Assembly: GCA_963787005.1 (NCBI GenBank)
Contig: CAWBBX010000004.1
Span: forward strand, 1 to 49,024
DNA from: FEN-1297 sp963787005
GTDB lineage: Bacteria; Bacteroidota; Ignavibacteria; Ignavibacteriales; Ignavibacteriaceae
Direction of reading: 5' to 3'
Length of the DNA stretch: 49,024 nt
Positions 42,672-49,024 of the stretch are shown piece by piece (the stretch's first letter is position 1; each line of letters begins with the position of its first letter). The position numbers were made by a program, and so were the translations under genes. The notes beneath the pieces were generated by a model. The model saw nothing but the letters and a program-made list of their open reading frames with translations, had not been told where the DNA came from and did not search any database.

Positions 42672-44918
42672 ATGCCCGGTATAAAAAAATTTTTAAGCGT
42701 TTTATTATTACTGGCGGCTGTATTTATAGTAAGCGGAAACACCGCTGCCCAGGGGACCGGGATCGTCAGGGGATTCGTAACCGACTCTACTAACGGTGAG
42801 GCCCTGGCGTTCGGGAACGTTTATATTAACGGGCTGAATACCGGTACTTCCACCAACGCTAAGGGCTACTACCTGCTTACTTCCATTCCCGCGGGAAAAT
42901 ACAGAATAACATACTCGTACGTCGGTTACCAGACTAAGACAATCTACGTCTTCGTGGTAAGAAATAAAACTACGGTAGTCGATGTAAGTCTGAGTCCGGC
43001 AGCTATATCACTTCCGGCGGTCGAGGCTATCGGGTATACTCACGGCAAGGGAAACTCGACCGATATAAGTCTTGATAAAATTTCAATGAGACAGCTAGAG
43101 AAAATTCCTATGGGAGTTGAATCGGACGTATTCAGGTCGCTGCAATACCTGCCGGGCGTGCAGTCCGCCGGGGATGTTTCCGCTAAGTTTTATGTGCGCG
43201 GCGGTGCCAACGATCAGAATTTAATATTGCTCGACGGCAGCGTTCTTTACAGTCCGTTTCACGCGCTGGGTATATTCAGCGTCGTCGATCCCGACATGGT
43301 AAACAGCGTAGAATTTTACAAAGGCGGTTTCCCGGCCGAATACGGAGGCAGACTTTCTTCGGTTCTCCGAATAATAACAAAAGACGGCAACAGGAACACG
43401 TACGGCGCCAAAGCCAGCGCCAGTCTGCTCAGCGGCAAGCTTCTTGTTGAAGGTCCGATACCCAACGGCTCGTTTATCGTTACCGGCCGAAAAAGCTACT
43501 CAAACCAGATACTGAAGAAATTCATGAACGATAAGAACGTTCCCGTCGATTTTTACGACTTATCATTTAAGATGAATTACACTAATGACGAATATATTAA
43601 GAACGGGCGTCTCACGCTTCACGGCTTTTTCAGCGGAGACAGGATTACCAATTCAGAAATGTTTACTTCGAATTACAACTGGAGCAACAACATTATCGGT
43701 CTTAATTACTACCAGGTTTCCGATACGCCGCTTTATTACGAGTTCAGCATTTACCTCAGCAATTTCAAAGGGGACGTTACACCCAACAACAGCAACGCCC
43801 GGCCGCAGTCGAACGAGGTTAAAGATTTTACGATGAAGTACGATTTTACTTATGTGTACGACAGTAAAGATGAGATGAGTGTGGGAATTAAGCTTAAAGA
43901 TATTTCTACGAATTTATACCTTGCAAATTCTTTCGGCGCAATTTCCAATGTAGGCAGCCACGGCGCTAGCTTCAGCGCTTACGGGAAATATAAGTTTCTG
44001 CGCTTCGAGCATTTCGGCGCAGACGTAGGTACCCGAATAAACCTTATAAGACTTGCCGACGAAAACCGCGCGGGCATTACGCTGGCGCCTAGAGTAAGCC
44101 TAACTTACAGGTTCTCGCCTCTTATCGCACTGAAAGGCGCGTGGGGAGTTTACCAGCAGGAGATCACAACATTATCCGACGAAAACCAGGTACTTTCAAT
44201 TTTTGATCCGTGGATCATCTCACCTGCGTATCTCGACCGGGCAAAAGCGTCTCATTATATCGCCGGATTTAAGATCGATCCTTCGCCGAACATAACAATA
44301 AACCTCGAAGGATATTATAAGAAGATTATCAACCTGCCTATACTGAACGATAAGAGATATTTTGAAACGGATCACGAGCTGGTGCCGGGCACGGGTGAAT
44401 CATACGGACTTAATTTCGACTTTAATTTCCATAATGACCCCTTCGATTTTTCAGTCTCCTACTCACTAGGATGGGTTTTCACTACCGTTAACGGTATCCG
44501 TTACGCACCGCGCTATGACTCGAAGCATACCGTCAATCTCTTGCTGAACTATAATATCGGCGACGGCTGGGAAGCCAGCGCCGCGTGGACTTTCCACTCG
44601 GGTACGCCCTTTACACAAATCCGCGGCTTTTACGATAAATATTATTTCAGCGATCAGTCAGGCGCTAATTCTCTGTACCAATCTTTTCTCCCTTATACTA
44701 TCTTAGCCGGGAAGAATACCGCTAGGCTGCCGTCTTACCATCGTCTTGATCTTTCCGTCTCAAAGAAATTTAAGGTGTTCGGCATAAATACCCTTTTCGA
44801 CATGAATATATTAAACGTATACAACCGGGCAAATATATTTTACTTCGATCGAAGCACCGGAGCCAGAGTAAACATGCTTCCCTTCCTGCCTACAGCAACT
44901 TTAAAGGTGGAAATATGA
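42672..44918 (+). CDS. TonB-dependent receptor with carboxypeptidase-regulatory-like domain
   Basis: 748 residues: signal peptide (to NTAAQ, ~26), a CarboxypepD-regulatory-like domain (GIVRGFVTDSTNGEAL ... TIYVFVVRNKTTVVDVSLSP, ~28-112), a plug (LQYLPGVQSAGDVSAKFYVRGGANDQNLILLDG) and a beta barrel ending in TLKVEI. It takes up a large or scarce substrate across the outer membrane. The DUF4249-like lipoprotein gene overlaps by four bases (ATGA), an arrangement common in Bacteroidota; substrate unknown. Confidence 0.93.
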   Translation: MPGIKKFLSVLLLLAAVFIVSGNTAAQGTGIVRGFVTDSTNGEALAFGNVYINGLNTGTSTNAKGYYLLTSIPAGKYRITYSYVGYQTKTIYVFVVRNKTTVVDVSLSPAAISLPAVEAIGYTHGKGNSTDISLDKISMRQLEKIPMGVESDVFRSLQYLPGVQSAGDVSAKFYVRGGANDQNLILLDGSVLYSPFHALGIFSVVDPDMVNSVEFYKGGFPAEYGGRLSSVLRIITKDGNRNTYGAKASASLLSGKLLVEGPIPNGSFIVTGRKSYSNQILKKFMNDKNVPVDFYDLSFKMNYTNDEYIKNGRLTLHGFFSGDRITNSEMFTSNYNWSNNIIGLNYYQVSDTPLYYEFSIYLSNFKGDVTPNNSNARPQSNEVKDFTMKYDFTYVYDSKDEMSVGIKLKDISTNLYLANSFGAISNVGSHGASFSAYGKYKFLRFEHFGADVGTRINLIRLADENRAGITLAPRVSLTYRFSPLIALKGAWGVYQQEITTLSDENQVLSIFDPWIISPAYLDRAKASHYIAGFKIDPSPNITINLEGYYKKIINLPILNDKRYFETDHELVPGTGESYGLNFDFNFHNDPFDFSVSYSLGWVFTTVNGIRYAPRYDSKHTVNLLLNYNIGDGWEASAAWTFHSGTPFTQIRGFYDKYYFSDQSGANSLYQSFLPYTILAGKNTARLPSYHRLDLSVSKKFKVFGINTLFDMNILNVYNRANIFYFDRSTGARVNMLPFLPTATLKVEI

Positions 44919-45880
44919 GAAGCATAGTTTACACAGCGGTCGTTTTATTAGCGACAGTGTTTTATTCTTGCGATAACAGCTTCACACCCAAAACGGATTT
45001 TCAAAAAGAATATATCCTTAACTGTGTCTTAAGACCCGACACTACTTATCAAACAGCGACAATATCGCAGAGCTACAACGTGAGCGGCTTTGATCCGTCA
45101 TCAAACACAATCGATCCGTCGATTGTAGGCGCAAAGATAAAACTCTTTTACAACGATTCGGTTTTCGTATTCAGAGACAGCACGGCGCCCAGAAACGATA
45201 CCTCCCGATACAAAGACCCGGTGCACTTCTATTATATAAAAGGATTCAGTTTTTCCGGCAGAAAGCCCGCTAGATTGGAAGCGCAGCTGCCTGACGGCAC
45301 TGTCCTATCTTCCTCTACGGAAACACCGGAACTGGGCAGTCTTTTCTTTATGAGAGGCGATCTTACTATACCCGGCGCACGGAGCGATTATATTCACGTC
45401 GAGTGGCAGGGAACAGACGCGAGCGAAAATCTATATTTCGAACCGAAACTGGAAATAATATATTATAAACGAAGTTCCGGAAGCGGCGTTAAGTTTTCCA
45501 AAGAAGTTCCTCTGGGATATTTTCATCAGAGCGGCAGCTACATACCCAATTATCCTATTGTGTCGAGCCAAAATTATATTAATTTTGATATGTCCGCAGT
45601 TAACAGGGCGATGACCGGGATTGCGGGCAGCGATACATCTAAAAAGAATTATTTTATTCTGTCCGCTCACCTCGATCTTTATATTTACGATCCGAACCTC
45701 GCCGCTTACGTTGCTTCATCGCAGCTATATATGGACGGGTTCACGGTGCGAATTGACCAGCCCGATTTCACGAATGTTACCGGCGGACTCGGGATATTCG
45801 GCTCATTCATTAAAATGCGGAGAGAAATGACAATGTCGGATTCTTTTATAAGATCGTTCGGTTATCTGCCGGGCTTTTAG
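44915..45880 (+). CDS. DUF4249-like lipoprotein
   Basis: 321 residues with a lipobox (LLATVFYSCDN, Cys19). The start (TPKTDFQKEYILNCVLRPDTTYQTATISQSY) and the beta-rich body with IVGAKIKLFYND match DUF4249 family lipoproteins that accompany TonB receptors. It probably binds the ligand or supports the receptor on the cell surface. Coupled to the receptor gene by ATGA. Confidence 0.8.
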   Translation: MRSIVYTAVVLLATVFYSCDNSFTPKTDFQKEYILNCVLRPDTTYQTATISQSYNVSGFDPSSNTIDPSIVGAKIKLFYNDSVFVFRDSTAPRNDTSRYKDPVHFYYIKGFSFSGRKPARLEAQLPDGTVLSSSTETPELGSLFFMRGDLTIPGARSDYIHVEWQGTDASENLYFEPKLEIIYYKRSSGSGVKFSKEVPLGYFHQSGSYIPNYPIVSSQNYINFDMSAVNRAMTGIAGSDTSKKNYFILSAHLDLYIYDPNLAAYVASSQLYMDGFTVRIDQPDFTNVTGGLGIFGSFIKMRREMTMSDSFIRSFGYLPGF

Positions 45881-45938
45881 ATTATATCCTAAATATTTTT
45901 ACGCATATTTTCATTAAACAATTCCATGAAATTCCGGA

Positions 45939-47018
45939 ATGACCCCTTTTCAAATTATCGTCACCATAATATTTTTATTCACAGCGTTTTACATCGTTAT
46001 ACTGATTTCTCTGCGTGAGTTGTTCCAAAATAAATACGACACCGCCGAACATGCAGAAATTTCCGTAGTAACCGCGGCTCATAATGAAGAACGCAGCATA
46101 GGCGCGCTGATTGAAGCCGCCGCTCTCCAGGACTATCCTTCTTCAAAATTTGAAATTATTATTGTCGACGATAATTCAACCGACTCAACTTACGAGACCG
46201 CCGAAATGTCTTCTCAAGGAAAAGAGAACATTTCCGTATTTAAACTTCCGGCGGGAAAGAGAGGCAAAAAGGACGCGCTGGAATTCGGCATAAGCAAGGC
46301 TATGTACGATAACATTGTTATAACCGACGCCGACTGCCGTCCCGCTCCCGGCTGGCTAAAGGCATTCGCCGGAAGGTTTGCTGAAGGCGGCGGGTTTATC
46401 TTCGGTATCGCTCCTTTCGACCATAACGGATCATTTGTCAACAAAATTGCCTGCTTCGAAAATCTCAGGAATTCGATTTTAACTTTCTCATTCTGTATCG
46501 CGGGAATGCCTTATTCGGCCGCGGCCAGGAGTCTGGGCTTTACAAAAAAACTCTTTGAAAGCGCGGGAGGTTATTCGAAGACACGCGCGACTCTCGGCGG
46601 CGACGACGACCTTCTTCTCAGAGAAGCCGTTAATGCAGGAGCAAAAATTCTTACTGTTACAAACACGAACGCGTTCGTTTTGTCATCTACAAAAGAATCT
46701 TTAAGCGGATATTTTTCACAGAAGTCGAGGCACATAAAAACGTCATTCAATTATAATATGCCGGCAAAGATCACCCTTGCACTGTGGCATATCATCAATC
46801 TTTTTATGCTTTTCTCCCCCCTGCTCTGGTTTGTCTCGCCTCTTTTTGCTTTGATGTTTCCCTTTAAAATAATTTTCGATGTCGTTTCTGCAGGTGTTTA
46901 CCAGAAAAAATTCGGATATAAATTTAATTTAATAAATATCTTAATGCTTCAGATGGTTTACGAGATTACGATAATAATAAACTTCTTCAACGCGGCTTTC
47001 AGGAAAGACAGATGGTAG
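45939..47018 (+). CDS. Family 2 glycosyltransferase, membrane-bound
   Basis: 359 residues: a TM helix at the N-terminus (~5-22), a GT-A domain with SVVTAAHNEE, VDDNSTDST, TDADCRP (DxD), GGDDDLLLREA, and two or three C-terminal TM helices. The QKSRHIK takes the place of the QxxRW motif. It makes or extends a glycan from an activated sugar; product unknown. It overlaps the methyltransferase gene by seven bases. Confidence 0.88.
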   Translation: MTPFQIIVTIIFLFTAFYIVILISLRELFQNKYDTAEHAEISVVTAAHNEERSIGALIEAAALQDYPSSKFEIIIVDDNSTDSTYETAEMSSQGKENISVFKLPAGKRGKKDALEFGISKAMYDNIVITDADCRPAPGWLKAFAGRFAEGGGFIFGIAPFDHNGSFVNKIACFENLRNSILTFSFCIAGMPYSAAARSLGFTKKLFESAGGYSKTRATLGGDDDLLLREAVNAGAKILTVTNTNAFVLSSTKESLSGYFSQKSRHIKTSFNYNMPAKITLALWHIINLFMLFSPLLWFVSPLFALMFPFKIIFDVVSAGVYQKKFGYKFNLINILMLQMVYEITIIINFFNAAFRKDRW

Positions 47019-47842
47019 ACGGCACGGCGGAAAAATACGGCTATATGAACCCCGGTCATCCAAACTATATCAGATGGAAGAGATCGCGGGAACTTGCGGA
47101 AGAGCGCGGTAAGTTCGTGATGTCGGTAATCGGCAGATATAAAGATTGCAGCGGACTCACGGTTCTGGATATCGGCTCCGGCGAAGGCGGTACTTCGCGC
47201 GTATTCTCCGAGAACAACAAAGTTGTAAGCCTCGAAATAAGCTTGCATAAACTGAATAGACAGTCGGATAATTTTAAGGGATCAAAATTGGTGGGCGGCA
47301 GCGCACTTGCCCTTCCTTTTAAAGAGACGAAATTCGATCTGATAATTATGCAGGATGTAATTGAGCATTTGGCGGATCATAATGATCTTCCTAACGATTT
47401 ATTTACTATATTAAAGCCGGACGGAATTATTTTTATCAGTACTCCGAACAAGTTTTCACTGTTCAATATTTTAACCGACCCGCACTGGGGACTTCCGCTT
47501 CTATCATTGTGCAGAAGAGAGACAATCAAAAAATATTTTCTCCGCTTCTTCAGAAAGAATGATCTTAAGAGAAATGACATTGCCGAGCTTTTATCTATCA
47601 ACGAAATCAGCCGGCTCTTCGGGGATAAGTTCAGCATAAGATTGAATACCGTGCACACAATGAAAAAACTGCTGGAAGGACATAAGGGAATTGCGTGGAG
47701 CGATTTTCATCTTTTCTTAATAAGGATGATAAACAATACCGGCATTGGAAAATTATTGTCGAAAACGGCAAACGATGATTTCGGGATAATTAATAAATTC
47801 TATAATCCCACGTTTTATTTTGTGATGAGAAAAAGGGGATAA
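47012..47842 (+). CDS. Class I SAM-dependent methyltransferase
   Basis: 276 residues. Motif I VLDIGSGEGG (about 47-56) starts the Rossmann fold; VSLEISLHKL is motif II and QDVIEHL with LKPDGIIFISTPN are motifs III/IV, as in UbiE/Methyltransf_11 proteins acting on glycans or small molecules. The short ATG-start region reads DGTAEKYGYMNPGH; overlap with the glycosyltransferase suggests that it modifies the glycan made there. Confidence 0.85.
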   Translation: MVDGTAEKYGYMNPGHPNYIRWKRSRELAEERGKFVMSVIGRYKDCSGLTVLDIGSGEGGTSRVFSENNKVVSLEISLHKLNRQSDNFKGSKLVGGSALALPFKETKFDLIIMQDVIEHLADHNDLPNDLFTILKPDGIIFISTPNKFSLFNILTDPHWGLPLLSLCRRETIKKYFLRFFRKNDLKRNDIAELLSINEISRLFGDKFSIRLNTVHTMKKLLEGHKGIAWSDFHLFLIRMINNTGIGKLLSKTANDDFGIINKFYNPTFYFVMRKRG

Positions 47843-47995
47843 TTCTTATGTTAAAATTATTTTTTTGCGAGGCGTTACTTCCATTCGACGTCTATAATAA
47901 TTAACGGTATCAATTAATTTGCTAAATAGTCTTTGAATCATTATAATAACAGGTGCACAATAATTTCTTTAAGTCATTGTTATTAAATCAAAAAG

Positions 47996-48697
47996 ATGAA
48001 GAAAATCTCAATATTAGTTATCGAAGATAACCGGCTTTTGCGCGATGGAATAACCGCGTTGATCGGGAAACAACACGATCTAAAAGTAGTAGCCGCCTTC
48101 GGGGATTGTATAAAGGCCCGGCAGTGTGTAGAAGACACGCGCCCTAATGTTGTCCTTCTTGATCTCGGGTTGCGAAATCAAAATAGTCTGCAGCTGGTGA
48201 AAGTGTTAAAAAAAGATTACCCCGACACTAAAATTATTGTGATGGATCTGATTCCGCTGCAGGAAGATGTTTTTATATTTATAGAGGCCGGAGTAGCCGG
48301 GTTTATCCTTAAAGATGCCACCGTAAATGATTTTCTGGAAACAATTCGATCGGTTGCAAAGGGAATTAAAGTGCTGCCGTCGAATTTAGCGGGGTCGCTG
48401 TTTTCCCAGATCGTAGATAATGCAGTAACTAAATCAAATACGTCAATGGTGGTTAATTCCGTAAGAATGACTAAACGTGAGCGGCAGGTGGTGGAATTAG
48501 TTGCCGACGGCTTAACTAATAAAGAAATTGCTCAAAAAATTCACCTCTCAACATATACCGTAAAAAGCCATATCCACAACATACTGGAAAAACTTGCTCT
48601 GCACACACGCGTACAGATCGCAAAATACGCGCATACCTCTTCCGATTTTAATGAAGTTATAAAATCCATTTCTTTGGGCGAAGACCAAGACGAATAA
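47996..48697 (+). CDS. NarL/LuxR family response regulator
   Basis: 233 residues. Receiver with E10-D11, phospho-acceptor D56 (VVLLDLG), and K106 (GFILKDAT), then a LuxR-type helix-turn-helix (ERQVVELVADGLTNKEIAQKI, ~165-225). The receiver departs from the usual T/S switch (VMDLIPLQED at about 82-91 with no clear Ser/Thr), which may weaken control by phosphorylation. No kinase is adjacent; the orphan kinase at 26965 could be a partner (inference). Confidence 0.88.
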   Translation: MKKISILVIEDNRLLRDGITALIGKQHDLKVVAAFGDCIKARQCVEDTRPNVVLLDLGLRNQNSLQLVKVLKKDYPDTKIIVMDLIPLQEDVFIFIEAGVAGFILKDATVNDFLETIRSVAKGIKVLPSNLAGSLFSQIVDNAVTKSNTSMVVNSVRMTKRERQVVELVADGLTNKEIAQKIHLSTYTVKSHIHNILEKLALHTRVQIAKYAHTSSDFNEVIKSISLGEDQDE

Positions 48698-48908
48698 TCC
48701 TTTTTCTATCCTTATCTGCACTTTTTGAAGCATTTCTTCGGAATCATTATTAAAGCGGTATAAATATTATACGGGTTTTCCGGATCCGCTTATTCCTTTG
48801 CCTAATATCCAATAAGGGCTAGTCCCTTTTTCATCCCTTTGCTCGATTTAATTACCGGGCTTTTATTCATAATATGATTGCGGGTAATTATAAGAAAAGA
48901 GGAATAAT

Positions 48909-49024
48909 ATGTACCAGATAAATAATAAAGGGAATTGGATCGCTCTAAAAGAGAGGATTAGGCTGGCCTATCCGACAGTAACCGAAAAAGATTTAATATT
49001 AACCAACGGCGATGAACGCGATGT
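48909..49024 (+). CDS. CsbD-like small protein, cut by the window end
   Basis: The frame opens with ATG at 48909 after the ribosome site AGAGGA and continues to the window end without a stop, encoding at least 38 residues. NWIALKERIRLAYPTVTEKD and ILTNGDERDV have the W-x2-LK, LTxxDL-type and G-x-R-D rhythm of CsbD/YjbJ stress proteins. The rest is outside the window. Confidence 0.55.
   Translation, partial: MYQINNKGNWIALKERIRLAYPTVTEKDLILTNGDERD

Noticed and set aside
1..49024. tRNA or rRNA genes
   Set aside because: I looked for T-loop (GGTTCGAATCC-like) and conserved rRNA blocks in the gaps and found none; a covariance search could still find one.

Overview
The window looks like chromosomal DNA from Bacteroidota, most likely the Ignavibacteria. 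The signs are C-terminal sorting domains of the type IX secretion kind with the FPNPFN motif, a TonB receptor paired with a DUF4249-like lipoprotein, clpC, gatB, and TAnnTTTG-style AT-rich intergenic DNA. This placement comes from gene content only; no rRNA or tRNA was seen.

Layout. 1-170 is a GC-rich stub unlike what follows. 178-5658 is an AT-rich minus-strand accessory block: a decayed NlpC/P60 gene, a broken O-antigen-ligase/TPR gene, a 4-TM protein, a membrane-tethered CPLC redoxin, a six-bladed propeller lipoprotein, a small exported eight-cysteine peptide and a MauE/DoxX-like membrane protein. 5808-12247 carries a cyclase, a frameshifted M16 protease, a YhdH-type oxidoreductase and the FetAB transporter. 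12536-21174 (plus strand) holds an M23 endopeptidase, a 224-bp tandem array, gatB, lepB, a 372-bp tandem duplication and an M16 protease pair. 21192-26668 (minus) holds a deacetylase-like protein, enoyl-CoA hydratase, two membrane proteins, an SDR and truA. Then come a 970-residue histidine kinase, an aldehyde dehydrogenase, a SpoIIE phosphatase, the PCD-TPR-pyrE cluster, clpC, a UvrD-type helicase, two secreted T9SS-type proteins, the TonB/DUF4249 pair, a glycosyltransferase-methyltransferase pair, a NarL-type regulator and a truncated CsbD-like gene.

Most interesting: the eight-cysteine peptide (4765-5157). Its cysteines are spaced 6-3-10-12-10-3-6, an exact mirror, centred next to an Asn-Pro-Pro turn. 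The steps of 7, 4 and 11 residues put all four cysteines of each half on one helical face. This predicts a helical hairpin stapled by four nested disulfides. Its neighbours (MauE-like protein with CGCFG, redoxin with CPLC, beta-propeller) mirror the logic of the mau cluster for methylamine dehydrogenase, but the substrate and the role are different or unknown.

Two further themes run through the window. Short palindromes with different stems but the same plan fill most intergenic gaps, and some have been amplified in tandem. At least seven otherwise normal genes carry one- or two-base indels that break the frame, which points either to uncorrected sequence errors or to real decay.
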